A stretch of DNA of 64,000 nucleotides from Agrococcus casei LMG 22410 (GTDB taxonomy: Bacteria; Actinomycetota; Actinomycetes; Actinomycetales; Microbacteriaceae): assembly GCF_900163565.1 (NCBI RefSeq), contig NZ_FUHU01000004.1, forward strand, positions 1 to 64,000, given 5' to 3'. Of the stretch, positions 54,933 through 64,000 are shown one piece after another. The notes below the pieces were generated by a model, which saw nothing but the letters and a program-made list of their open reading frames with translations, did not search any database and had not been told where the DNA came from. The translations under genes and the position numbers were made by a program. How positions within the stretch are numbered: position 1 is the first letter of the stretch; the number at the start of each line of letters is the position of its first letter.

Positions 54933-56012
54933 ATGTCTACGAACAGACGACTCACCCGCAACAAGCGACTGCTGACGATCGGCGCATCCATCGTCGCAAT
55001 GGGAACACTGGCCTCGTGCGCCAGCTCTGGCGGCGGCGACGCCGACGGCCAGACCACCATCACCGTGCTCGGCTACACAGCCATCTTCGAAGACAACTTC
55101 ACGCAGGCTGTCATCGAGGGCTTCGAAGCCCAGCACCCCGAGTACAACGTCGAGTACGTACCTTCACAGAACAGCGCTGAGATGCTCGGCAAGCTGCGCA
55201 GCGAGGCATCGAACCCCACGGTCGACGTGGCGATCCTCGACCAGTCGGTGGCCAACACCGGCATCCAGGAGGGCGTGTTCGCGCAGCTCGACGAAGCTGC
55301 GGTGCCGAACCTCGCCAACGTGGTCGACATGGGGCTGAACGCCGAGGGCTATGGCCCCGCGATGACCTTCGACAACCTGGTGCTGCTCGTTAACCCTGAA
55401 GAGGCGCCCGAGGAGATCTCGTCGATTCAGGATCTCTGGGATGCGCCCGACAACTCGGTCGCAATCCCCGCCGCACCCGACATCCAGGGAATCGCGCTGA
55501 CCGCTCTGACGGCCAACAACCTCGGTGCTGACTACCAGGAGGACATCCAGCCGGCGATCGACGAGCTCGCGCTGCTGCAGCCGAAGGTCACCTCGTGGGA
55601 TCCCCAGCCGGACGTCTACCAGACCGTGACTTCAGGCTCGGCACAGTACGCAGTGGGCTGGAACGCACGAGGACAGGTCTTCAGCGACCAGTCTGACGGA
55701 CGCCTCCAGGTCGTGCAGCCCGACGACGGCATCGCCTTCCAGGTCAACACGATCAACATGGTCGAGGGAACCGAGAACGCTGAGGGCGCTCAGGCCTTCA
55801 TCGACTACACCCTCTCGAAGGAGTCGCAGGAGAGCTTCTCGTCGGCGATGTTCTACGCACCGACCGTGAAGAACGCCGAGCTTCCTGAAGAAGTGCAGGC
55901 TCGTGTCGCTGACCCGCAGGACCCCAACATCGTCGAGATCGACTGGATCTGGATGGCTGACCAGCGTGACGCATGGACTGACCTCTGGCGTCGCACCGTG
56001 ATTGGCGGCTAG
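54933..56012 (+). CDS. ABC transporter substrate-binding lipoprotein (polyamine type)
   Basis: 359 residues from ATG 54933 behind AAAGGAG. Signal peptide RLLTIGASIVAMGTLASC with lipobox Cys. The mature part is a family 1 solute-binding fold (TITVLGYTAIFEDNFTQAVI, DVAILDQSVANTG, GYGPAMTFDNLVLLVNPE), closest in layout to PotD/spermidine- or iron-type receptors. It heads an operon with an ATPase and two permeases under the putative GntR operator. The ligand is unknown. Confidence 0.88.
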   Translation: MSTNRRLTRNKRLLTIGASIVAMGTLASCASSGGGDADGQTTITVLGYTAIFEDNFTQAVIEGFEAQHPEYNVEYVPSQNSAEMLGKLRSEASNPTVDVAILDQSVANTGIQEGVFAQLDEAAVPNLANVVDMGLNAEGYGPAMTFDNLVLLVNPEEAPEEISSIQDLWDAPDNSVAIPAAPDIQGIALTALTANNLGADYQEDIQPAIDELALLQPKVTSWDPQPDVYQTVTSGSAQYAVGWNARGQVFSDQSDGRLQVVQPDDGIAFQVNTINMVEGTENAEGAQAFIDYTLSKESQESFSSAMFYAPTVKNAELPEEVQARVADPQDPNIVEIDWIWMADQRDAWTDLWRRTVIGG

Positions 56013-56015
56013 ACA

Positions 56016-57122
56016 ATGACAAGCACTGCAGAACAGATGCACCTGTCGGTGCAGAATCTGAACAAGACATACCCGCGCACCGAGGTGCCGGCCGTGTCTG
56101 ACATCAACCTCGACGTTCAGCAGGGCGACCTCGTCGCCCTGCTGGGCCCCTCGGGCTGCGGCAAGACCACGACGCTGCGCATGATCGCAGGACTCCTCGA
56201 GCCCTCGGCAGGCAGCATCCGCGTGAAGGGCAAGGAAGTCACCTCGACACCCGTGCACAAGCGCGGGATGGGCATGGTCTTCCAGTCGTACGCACTCTTT
56301 CCGCACATGAGCGTGCTCGACAACGTGTCGTTCGGGCTTGAGATGCGCGGGGGAGGTCGACGCGGCAACCGCAAGGCTGCCAAAGCGGCGCTTGACATGG
56401 TGCAGCTCGGTCATCTGGCCGAACGGCGCCCCGCTGCCCTCTCGGGCGGTCAGCAGCAGCGCATCGCTCTTGCCAGAGCGCTCGCCATCGAGCCTACGCT
56501 GCTGCTGCTTGACGAGCCGCTGTCGAACCTCGACGCGAAGCTGCGCGAGGCGATGCGGCACGAGATCCGCTCGATCCAGCAGCGCTCGGGCACCACGACC
56601 CTGCTCGTCACGCACGACCAGGATGAAGCACTCGACATGGCCGACAAGATCGCGATCATGGAGAACGGCATCATCCAGCAGTACGACGCGCCGCAGGAGA
56701 TCTACGAGCACCCCACGAACAAGTTCGTGGCCAACTTCGTGGGCAAGGCGAACTTCATCCCCTCCACGTCGGTTCGTCAGGTCGGCGAAGGCCGCTACAG
56801 CATCGAGGCGGGCGCCTTCGGCGACCTCACTGTGCCCGGCGTCGTCGGGATCAAGGGCGACCGAGCTGAGCTCGTGCTTCGTCCGCACCGCGTCAGGCTC
56901 ATGGCAGACGGTGAAGTCGCTGCAGACCGGCCGCGTGCGCGCGGACAGATCATCGCGAGCTCGTACACGGGCAATGTGGTGAGCTACGAGATGCAGTCAA
57001 GCGACAACGATCGCGTCATCCGCATCGACCAGCTCAGCCACCCGGCCGACCGACTCCCGGTGGGAGCAGAGATCACGGTCAGCTTCGATCCCGAAGATGC
57101 CTATCTCGTTGCGGAGGGCTGA
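56016..57122 (+). CDS. ABC transporter ATPase (PotA type)
   Basis: 368 residues. Walker A GPSGCGKTTTLR, signature [16 protein letters not shown], Walker B LLLLDEPLSNLDAK, switch His in LLVTHDQDEALDMA; a C-terminal TOBE domain (from ~residue 240) is typical of polyamine, iron and sugar importers. It starts 3 bases after the receptor gene and is 3 bases before the first permease. Confidence 0.93.
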   Translation: MTSTAEQMHLSVQNLNKTYPRTEVPAVSDINLDVQQGDLVALLGPSGCGKTTTLRMIAGLLEPSAGSIRVKGKEVTSTPVHKRGMGMVFQSYALFPHMSVLDNVSFGLEMRGGGRRGNRKAAKAALDMVQLGHLAERRPAALSGGQQQRIALARALAIEPTLLLLDEPLSNLDAKLREAMRHEIRSIQQRSGTTTLLVTHDQDEALDMADKIAIMENGIIQQYDAPQEIYEHPTNKFVANFVGKANFIPSTSVRQVGEGRYSIEAGAFGDLTVPGVVGIKGDRAELVLRPHRVRLMADGEVAADRPRARGQIIASSYTGNVVSYEMQSSDNDRVIRIDQLSHPADRLPVGAEITVSFDPEDAYLVAEG

Positions 57123-57125
57123 TCC

Positions 57126-58031
57126 ATGGTCACACTGCAGACGACACAGCTTCGAACCGGCGGCCTGCCCGTCAAGGAGAAGCGAAGTGCCAAGCAGCGA
57201 GCTGGCACGCTCGGACTGATCCTGCCCGGCTCGATCGGGCTGTTCGTGGGCTTCGTGCTGCCGCTGATCGTCATGATCCGCATGTCGTTCAACCAGCACG
57301 GCACGGGCGGCCAGCTCGTCGAGACGCTCACGTTCGAAAACTACGGCAGGGCGCTGTCTGATCCGTTCTACTGGCAGGTCATCGGCAACACGCTGTGGCT
57401 CGGGCTCCTCTGCGGAGGCCTCGCGGTCATCCTGGCGTACCCGATCGCGCTGTTCCTGACGCGCACGACATCGAAGTGGAAGGGCGTCCTGATCGCGCTT
57501 GCGATCGCACCCCTGTTGACTTCGGCTGTCGCTCGCACGTACGGCTGGATCGCGATTCTCGGTGACCAGGGCATCATCAACGGATTCCTCATGGACACCG
57601 GTCTGCTGTCAGGCCCCATCCGTCTGAACAACGACATGCCCGGCGTGATCATCGCACTGGTCGAGATCCTGATGCCCTATGCCATCCTGGCGATGATCTC
57701 GGGCTTCGGCAGACTGAACAACTCCCTCGAGGAGGCCGCCGGAACTCTGGGCGCATCCCGCTTCAAGGTGTTCATGCGCGTGACGCTGCCGCTGACGCTT
57801 CCCGGTGTGTTCACGGGCTTCCTGCTGGTGTTCGTGCTGTCGATCAGCTCGTTCGTCACGCCGCGCCTGATGGGCGGCGGTCGCGTGTTCATCCTCGCCA
57901 CCGAGGTCTACAACGAGGCGACCCAGACCCTCAACTGGCCGCTGGCAAGTGCCCTGTCGGTCATCCTGCTGATCCTGTTCGGACTCCTTGTGGCCGGCTA
58001 CCAGCAGCTGACGAAGCGATTCGAGGACTGA
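57126..58031 (+). CDS. ABC transporter permease (PotB type)
   Basis: 301 residues with six membrane segments. The coupling loop is LEEAAGTLGASRFKVFMRVT followed by LPLTLPGVFTG. The opening segment LGLILPGSIGLFVGFVLPLI and the periplasmic loop match PotB-type permeases. It pairs with the next gene product to form the channel. Confidence 0.92.
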   Translation: MVTLQTTQLRTGGLPVKEKRSAKQRAGTLGLILPGSIGLFVGFVLPLIVMIRMSFNQHGTGGQLVETLTFENYGRALSDPFYWQVIGNTLWLGLLCGGLAVILAYPIALFLTRTTSKWKGVLIALAIAPLLTSAVARTYGWIAILGDQGIINGFLMDTGLLSGPIRLNNDMPGVIIALVEILMPYAILAMISGFGRLNNSLEEAAGTLGASRFKVFMRVTLPLTLPGVFTGFLLVFVLSISSFVTPRLMGGGRVFILATEVYNEATQTLNWPLASALSVILLILFGLLVAGYQQLTKRFED

Positions 58032-58033
58032 TC

Positions 58034-58816
58034 ATGAGAAAAGCACTCAGTGGGACGGTCATCACCGTCATCTACCTGTTCCTTCTGGCGCCGATCATCG
58101 CGGTGTTCCTGATCTCGTTCAACTCGTCCTCTGCCCTGAAGATCGACCTCGGGTCGCCTTCGCTGCAGTGGTACCAGGAGATGCTGTCGAACTCGGCGTT
58201 CATCGAAGGCGCCAAGGTCAGCTTCATCACAGCGGCTGTCGTCTCGGTCGTCGTGCTGGTGCTCGGCGTTCCCGTGGCGCTTGCGATCGCAAGGCGTGAG
58301 TTTCCGGGCAAGAATGCGCTGTCTGCGTTCTTCCTGTCGCCGCTGCTGGTGCCGAGCGTGGTCATCGGTCTCGGCCTGCTGCTGGTGTTCCAGCCGCTTG
58401 CCCTGACCGGCACGTACCTCGGCATCATCATCGCTCACTTCGGCATCACCGTGCCGTATGTGATCAGGACGACGCTGATGAGCCTCAAGACGAACGATGT
58501 GAGCTGCGAAGAGGCCGCGCGCGTGCACGGAGCCGGACCGTTCACGACGTTCTTCCGCATCACGCTGCCGATCATCTCGCCCGGTCTCATCGCCGGAGCC
58601 GTCATGGCGTTCATCATCTCGTTCGACGAAGCGGTCATCTCGCTGTTCGTCGCGGGCTCCGGACGAACGACACTTCCCGTCGAGATGTTCCGGTACCTCC
58701 AGTACCGATCAGACCCAGCGATCGCCGCCCTTTCAGTGATCCTGATTCTGATCTCGGTGCTGCTGGTCGTTGTGATCGAGCGAGTCGTCGGACTCCGAAA
58801 GGTCATGAACAGCTAG
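58034..58816 (+). CDS. ABC transporter permease (PotC type)
   Basis: 260 residues, six membrane segments. The start VITVIYLFLLAPIIAVFLIS plus FNSSSALKIDLGSPSLQWY and the coupling loop CEEAARVHGAGPFTTFFRIT match PotC-type permeases. It begins 2 bases after the first permease and ends the operon; a hairpin terminator follows. Confidence 0.92.
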   Translation: MRKALSGTVITVIYLFLLAPIIAVFLISFNSSSALKIDLGSPSLQWYQEMLSNSAFIEGAKVSFITAAVVSVVVLVLGVPVALAIARREFPGKNALSAFFLSPLLVPSVVIGLGLLLVFQPLALTGTYLGIIIAHFGITVPYVIRTTLMSLKTNDVSCEEAARVHGAGPFTTFFRITLPIISPGLIAGAVMAFIISFDEAVISLFVAGSGRTTLPVEMFRYLQYRSDPAIAALSVILILISVLLVVVIERVVGLRKVMNS

Positions 58817-58838
58817 CGAAGCCTGCCCCAGGCACGAA

Positions 58839-58874
58839 CAGCGGCACCCTCGGACTCGATCGAGGGTGCCGCTG
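58839..58874. terminator. hairpin terminator after the importer operon
   Basis: Perfect 14-bp stem CAGCGGCACCCTCG and CGAGGGTGCCGCTG with an 8-base loop, between converging genes. There is no long T-run. Confidence 0.75.
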
Positions 58875-58880
58875 CTCTGC

Positions 58881-59459
58881 TCAGCGACGCTGCAGCAGAT
58901 AGACGTATCCGCCGCCCACGGGGTTGTCCCACAGCATCGTGTCTGCATCCCATGCGGTGACCGTGTAGCTGTACTGGCCGCCTGGAAGCTCTATCACCTG
59001 CCCGTTCAGCGTGACGTCGGCGGCGTTCTCCGCGAAGTCGGTCGCTCCCGGAACATGCTGGCAGTAGAGCATGCGATCTGGCGACGGGAAGACGTAGCGG
59101 TGATCGTTCGTGACCTCTTCGAAGCCGGCTCCCTCGTCGGTGTGGGTGTGCTGCCACTCGCCGATGAGCACGTCAGGCAGTTCGCCCTCCTGCCCGGCCG
59201 GCGCATCCGCGTCGCTCATGAGTTTCGGGGTGTCCCAGTCGCAGGTCTCCTCCTGCTGGGCGTCAGCAGGTTCAGCAGACTCAGCAGTCTCGACAGGGTC
59301 GGCAGGCTCGGCAGTCTCGACAGGCGCGCTTTCGACAGCCGAGCCTTCGTCAGCCGTGGGCGTGGAGCACCCGACAAGTGCGAACAGCACGGCAGTCGCC
59401 CCGGCGGCCACGGTCCATCGGATGCGGCCGAGCAGGGGCCGCCGGAGTGTGGTGTCCAT
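58881..59459 (-). CDS. secreted lipoprotein of unknown function
   Basis: 192 residues. Signal peptide WTVAAGATAVLFALVGC with lipobox Cys, an acidic linker of imperfect VETAEPADP repeats (~40-70), and a C-terminal domain with two cysteines (ETCDWDTP and MLYCQHVP) and several aromatic residues (LIGEWQHTHTDEG, YSYTVTAWDADTMLWDN) suggesting a small beta-barrel. No family is recognised. It converges with the importer operon. Confidence 0.65.
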   Translation of the reverse strand: MDTTLRRPLLGRIRWTVAAGATAVLFALVGCSTPTADEGSAVESAPVETAEPADPVETAESAEPADAQQEETCDWDTPKLMSDADAPAGQEGELPDVLIGEWQHTHTDEGAGFEEVTNDHRYVFPSPDRMLYCQHVPGATDFAENAADVTLNGQVIELPGGQYSYTVTAWDADTMLWDNPVGGGYVYLLQRR

Positions 59460-59493
59460 GAGCCCTGTCTACGTGGATGCCCTCACATCTGGC

Positions 59494-60084
59494 TCACACG
59501 GTGACCACAACGGCTCCCCGCAGCAGCGCCTCGAGCTGCCGCCGGGCATCTGCGACCGTCATCGAGCCCTGCATCGTGAGCAGCTGCACCGCGAGGCCGT
59601 CGACGATGGTGTGCAGCAGCGGCAGGGCCTCATCGACCGTCGCTCGCAAGTGTCCCTCTGACGCCAGCTGCTCGAGCCAGCCGCGCTGCTGCCGTTCGCT
59701 CTGCTCGACGAGATCGAAATACGCGGCGCGGATGGTCGGCTCGGCATCTGCCCCGAACGCCCGGCTGAGCGTGTCTATATACGGAACCATGAGCGCCATG
59801 GAGTCATCGTCGGGAGGCAGCATCTGCATGAGGCACTCTGTCAGTCGCGTCACCGGGTCGACGGATACGTCGTGGATGCGAAGATCGCTGGTGGCATCGC
59901 CCTGCATCCGCACCACGATCGCCTCGTAGAGGTCGCGCTGCGACGGAAAGTAGTGACGCAGCGTGCTGGCTCCTATGCCCGCCTCAGCGGCAACCGCGCG
60001 GACAGACGCGCCGCTCAGCCCGTGCTGATGCACGAGTCGCTCGGCGGCGTCGAGGATGGCAGACCGCCTGTCTGTCTGGCTCAT
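59494..60084 (-). CDS. TetR-family transcriptional regulator
   Basis: 196 residues from ATG 60084, 7 bases after TATGAT. The N-terminal HTH is RSAILDAAERLVHQHGLSGA, SVRAVAAEAGIGASTLRHYF, PSQRDLYEAIV. The C-terminal helical domain is for ligand and dimer contacts. It is divergent from a small exporter gene, and tandem 13-bp repeats lie between them, so it probably represses that gene and itself. Confidence 0.88.
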   Translation of the reverse strand: MSQTDRRSAILDAAERLVHQHGLSGASVRAVAAEAGIGASTLRHYFPSQRDLYEAIVVRMQGDATSDLRIHDVSVDPVTRLTECLMQMLPPDDDSMALMVPYIDTLSRAFGADAEPTIRAAYFDLVEQSERQQRGWLEQLASEGHLRATVDEALPLLHTIVDGLAVQLLTMQGSMTVADARRQLEALLRGAVVVTV

Positions 60085-60111
60085 GCATGCCATCATACTC
60101 CGGGCCCGCAC

Positions 60112-60137
60112 AGTGTGCTGGTACAGTGTGTTAGTAC
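60112..60137. promoter_or_regulatory. tandem 13-bp repeats between tetR and the exporter gene
   Basis: AGTGTGCTGGTAC (60112-60124) and AGTGTGTTAGTAC (60125-60137), two mismatches, with no gap. It is the only repeat in the divergent region and a candidate binding site of the TetR regulator. Confidence 0.55.
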
Positions 60138-60185
60138 GGCGTGCCAATAGGCACATCCGACCTACGAGAACACAGGAGAGCGCTC

Positions 60186-60653
60186 ATGATCGAAGCCCTG
60201 CAGGACTGGACCACCTCACTGCCCCCGGCACTGCAGTGGCTCGCTGTCATCGCGATCGCCGCAATCCCGTTCGTCGAGTCGTACGGAGGGGCAGCGATCG
60301 GTGTGATTGCCGGCATCCACCCCGCAGTCGCGATCGCCGCGGCAGTGATCGGCAACGTCATCTCGATGCTCGTCTTTGTGCTCAGCGCGCACGGCATCCG
60401 CGGCAAGGTCAAGAAGAGCGACCAAGAGCTTTCGCCCAAGCGACAGAAGCTCAAGCGCATGTTCGACCGCTTCGGCGTTCCCGGCGTCAGCCTGCTCGGG
60501 CAGCTCGTGCTTCCGAGCCAGATCACCTCAGCTGCCATGGTGTCGTTCGGCGCGTCCAAGAACGCAGTGATCTTCTGGCAGATCATCTCGATCATCATCT
60601 GGGGCCTCGTCTTCGGCGTCCTCGCCGCGCTCGGCATCTCGCTCCTGAGATAG
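60186..60653 (+). CDS. small multidrug export family membrane protein
   Basis: 155 residues from ATG 60186 behind AGGAGAG. Four hydrophobic segments; the stretches IPFVESYGGAAIGVIAGIHP, FDRFGVPGVSLLGQLVLPSQ and ITSAAMVSFGASKNAVIFWQ match the small multi-drug export family (Pfam Sm_multidrug_ex). The transported compound is unknown. The neighbouring TetR gene suggests drug- or metabolite-induced expression. Confidence 0.8.
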   Translation: MIEALQDWTTSLPPALQWLAVIAIAAIPFVESYGGAAIGVIAGIHPAVAIAAAVIGNVISMLVFVLSAHGIRGKVKKSDQELSPKRQKLKRMFDRFGVPGVSLLGQLVLPSQITSAAMVSFGASKNAVIFWQIISIIIWGLVFGVLAALGISLLR

Positions 60654-60680
60654 CGCTGCCACTGCCGTAGGGTTTCTCGC

Positions 60681-61670
60681 ATGGAACCTCTCAGCACCGC
60701 GCTCTCGTCGGCCGTCAGCACGAGCTACGAGCGCTGGGCGCACCACGAGGCAGATGCAGCATCACCGCTCTATGCGGGCTGGGCGAGGGGAATCGCGGCA
60801 GACGACGCGCTCGCGGCGCTTCTGGCCGAACTGCCGCAGCGCAAACGACAGCCGAACCTGGTGTTCGCCGCCGCTCGCACATCCGGGGTGCCGCTCGCGC
60901 CGTGGAGTGCGGTGCGTGACGCGTTCGCCTCGCAGTGGCCGCGCATCCGTGCGACCGTGCTGTCGCGGGTGACGCAGACGAACGAGGCGCGCAGGCTTGC
61001 GACGCTGGTGCCGGGGCTGCACGACATCCGCGGGCCGATCGCGCTGATCGAGGTCGGGGCGAGCGCCGGCCTCTGCCTCTACCCCGACAAGTGGCGGTAC
61101 CGATTCGGCCCCGGAAAGTACGTCGGCGAGGCGAATCGTCCGCTGCTCGAGACGGATGCGTCGCCGTCGGTGCCGCTGCCCGCTGAGGTTCCGCAGGTGG
61201 TCTGGCGCGGAGGCGTCGACCTGAATCCCCTCGACCCCGCCGACCCGGCGACGAAGGAGTGGCTCGAAGCCCTGATCTGGCCGAACGCCCACGGGGAGCC
61301 TGACGGCGAGCGCGTCGATGTGCTGCGCACGGGCCTCGCGATCGCCAGGCGTGACCCGGCGCATCTGGTCAAGGGCGATCTGCTCGAGGAGATCGAGGGA
61401 CTAGTGACCGAGGCGAAGCGGCACGCTCGTCGGGTGGTCGTGTGGCACAGCGCTGTGCTCGCCTACCTCGACGAGCGCGACCGCACGGCGTTTGCGGACT
61501 TCATGCGCGCATCCGGAGTCCGCTGGATCTCGAACGAGGGCAAGCTCGTCGACGTGGGCCCGGCGGCTCCGTGGGCAGACCCCGCCGACTTCGTGCTGCG
61601 CATCGACGGCCAGCCCGTGGCCCGCACCAACCCGCACGGCCGCAGCATCGACTGGGCTTCGGATCTCTAG
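60681..61670 (+). CDS. DUF2332 family protein
   Basis: 329 residues. DUF2332 marks: YAGWARGIAADDALAALLAE, QPNLVFAAAR near the start, IALIEVGASAGLCLYPDKWR in the middle and VVVWHSAVLAYLDERDR near the end. The middle part resembles a degenerate methyltransferase SAM loop. No activity is known. TAGGGT lies 7 bases before the ATG. Confidence 0.85.
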   Translation: MEPLSTALSSAVSTSYERWAHHEADAASPLYAGWARGIAADDALAALLAELPQRKRQPNLVFAAARTSGVPLAPWSAVRDAFASQWPRIRATVLSRVTQTNEARRLATLVPGLHDIRGPIALIEVGASAGLCLYPDKWRYRFGPGKYVGEANRPLLETDASPSVPLPAEVPQVVWRGGVDLNPLDPADPATKEWLEALIWPNAHGEPDGERVDVLRTGLAIARRDPAHLVKGDLLEEIEGLVTEAKRHARRVVVWHSAVLAYLDERDRTAFADFMRASGVRWISNEGKLVDVGPAAPWADPADFVLRIDGQPVARTNPHGRSIDWASDL

Positions 61671-61687
61671 CAGTACGCTGGGGAGTG

Positions 61688-62128
61688 ATGAACGACGACC
61701 AGAAGCCCGAGGCAGAGAGCGCCGACGACGCACTCAGCTGGGAGGGCGACGACGAGCTGCAGCGAGCCACGAGCCTCGACGAGCGCGCACCCGCAGACGA
61801 TGATGACGATCTGGCGCCGAGGCGCGGGGTCTTCGACGTCGTCCGCGAGATGACGCGAGGCGAGAAGGCAGTCGCCGCACTGTTCATGGTGCTCTCGCTC
61901 GCATCCGCTGCCGGCTGGATCGCCGTCGTCGCGACGAACCCCGTCACGCTAGAGGGAACCGCCCTGATGCTGATCTACGAGCTCGGCGAGTTCCTCTCGA
62001 TCGTGGGCGCGCCGCTGGCCGCCTTCACCGCAATCCAGGTCGCTCGCGGCCGCGCACGCACGATCTGGCTCGCCAGCCAGTTCGTCGTGACGCTGCCGTG
62101 GCCGCTGCTGCTGGGAGCCCTGATATGA
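61688..62128 (+). CDS. membrane protein of unknown function
   Basis: 146 residues from ATG 61688. Very acidic N-terminus (~1-50, including ADDDDDLAPRRG), then three membrane segments (AALFMVLSLASAAGWIAVVA, LIYELGEFLSIVGAPLAAF, WLASQFVVTLPWPLLLGALI). TACGCT lies 8 bases upstream; a GTG one codon earlier is also possible. The stop overlaps the next start (ATGA). No family recognised. Confidence 0.6.
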   Translation: MNDDQKPEAESADDALSWEGDDELQRATSLDERAPADDDDDLAPRRGVFDVVREMTRGEKAVAALFMVLSLASAAGWIAVVATNPVTLEGTALMLIYELGEFLSIVGAPLAAFTAIQVARGRARTIWLASQFVVTLPWPLLLGALI

Positions 62129-62481
62129 GCCGCTCTGAAGAAACCGCAGTCGCCCCCGAGACGCGATCGAGCGACGTCGCCATCGTCTACCTGGTGTTCG
62201 CGCTGCTGTTCGGCTTCTCGCTGTTCATGGCGTGGGGCAACTTCCAGGGGGTGCCCGAGTTTTACGCGTTCATGGGCATCGCAGGCGCCACTCCGTGGGT
62301 GCTGCTGGTGGCTGGCATCGTCGTACCGCCCGTGCTGTTCGTGACGGGCATGGCCATCGCTCGCGGCCGGTCGATGATGGCGCGTGCCGGCATCATGCTG
62401 GCGGCGCTCGCCGTCAATGCGCAGATCTCGCTGCTGCTCGAGCAGGCGGCGCGCAATGTGGCCGCAGGGGTTCTCGGTTAG
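62125..62481 (+). CDS. membrane protein coupled to the preceding gene
   Basis: 118 residues, three to four hydrophobic helices (VAIVYLVFALLFGFSLFMAW, GATPWVLLVAGIVVPPVLFV, AGIMLAALAVNAQISLLLEQ). It starts inside the stop codon of the preceding gene, so the two likely work together. No family recognised. Confidence 0.6.
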   Translation: MSRSEETAVAPETRSSDVAIVYLVFALLFGFSLFMAWGNFQGVPEFYAFMGIAGATPWVLLVAGIVVPPVLFVTGMAIARGRSMMARAGIMLAALAVNAQISLLLEQAARNVAAGVLG

Positions 62482-62527
62482 CCTCCTGGCGTAAGGTGGT
62501 CACGCCAACGATGGAGAGAAGGTGCGC

Positions 62528-64000
<1,473 letters not shown>

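Overview
The window is about 64 kb of high-GC actinobacterial chromosome, most likely from the family Microbacteriaceae; I cannot fix the genus. Reasons: mycothiol genes (mshD, mca), a WhiB protein, CarD, SenX3/RegX3 and a PdtaS-type kinase; gene orders shared with mycobacteria (greA-DUF4307-mca-Rv1083-like, mutT1-ppk, carD-ispDF, pdtaS-whiB1); many GTG starts; and many start codons lying 6-7 bases after a TAnnnT hexamer, which suggests widespread leaderless transcription.

Layout. 1-2.8 kb is the end of an integrative element: an IS3-type transposase fragment, a DUF4913 gene, a small gene and a large serine recombinase whose last codons run antisense through a tRNA-Lys(UUU) gene, the probable attachment site. 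2.9-4.6 kb holds a DUF368 membrane protein and a conserved unknown. 4.6-20 kb is rich in phosphate genes: a candidate structured RNA, a PHO box, pstSCAB, a MutT1-like Nudix/phosphatase, ppk, mshD, a nitrobindin-like protein, ygfZ, a methyltransferase, gpmA, phoU, a second PHO box, and senX3-regX3. 20-36 kb is mostly core: carD, ispDF, a YcaQ-type glycosylase, an AI-2E-type exporter, ilvA, greA, mca, an orphan CpaB/CpaE-like pair, pdtaS, whiB1 and a peroxiredoxin. At 35 kb a tRNA-Lys(CUU) is followed by a Pro/Asp-rich surface protein of unknown family.

36.5-38.8 kb carries an AlaT-like aminotransferase and a PfkB sugar kinase. 38.9-44.3 kb is a tightly overlapping five-gene operon: OleA-like thiolase, family 2 glycosyltransferase, cytochrome P450, OleC-like AMP ligase and OleD-like reductase. 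No OleB is present, so a beta-lactone or modified beta-hydroxy acid type product is possible. 44.3-47.2 kb has an NCS1 permease, a cysteine hydrolase and a TIM-barrel isomerase. 47.3-52.3 kb is the branched-chain amino acid operon ilvD-ilvB-ilvN-ilvC, closed by a strong terminator.

52.4-58.8 kb is a divergent regulon: a GntR regulator, a nitrilase-family amidase and a RraA-like protein face a polyamine-type ABC importer. Two identical TGTATACA palindromes lie in the shared promoter region. The remainder holds a lipoprotein, a TetR regulator facing a small exporter with a tandem 13-bp repeat between them, a DUF2332 protein, two small membrane proteins, a citrate or 2-methylcitrate synthase, and the start of an aldo/keto reductase cut by the window edge.
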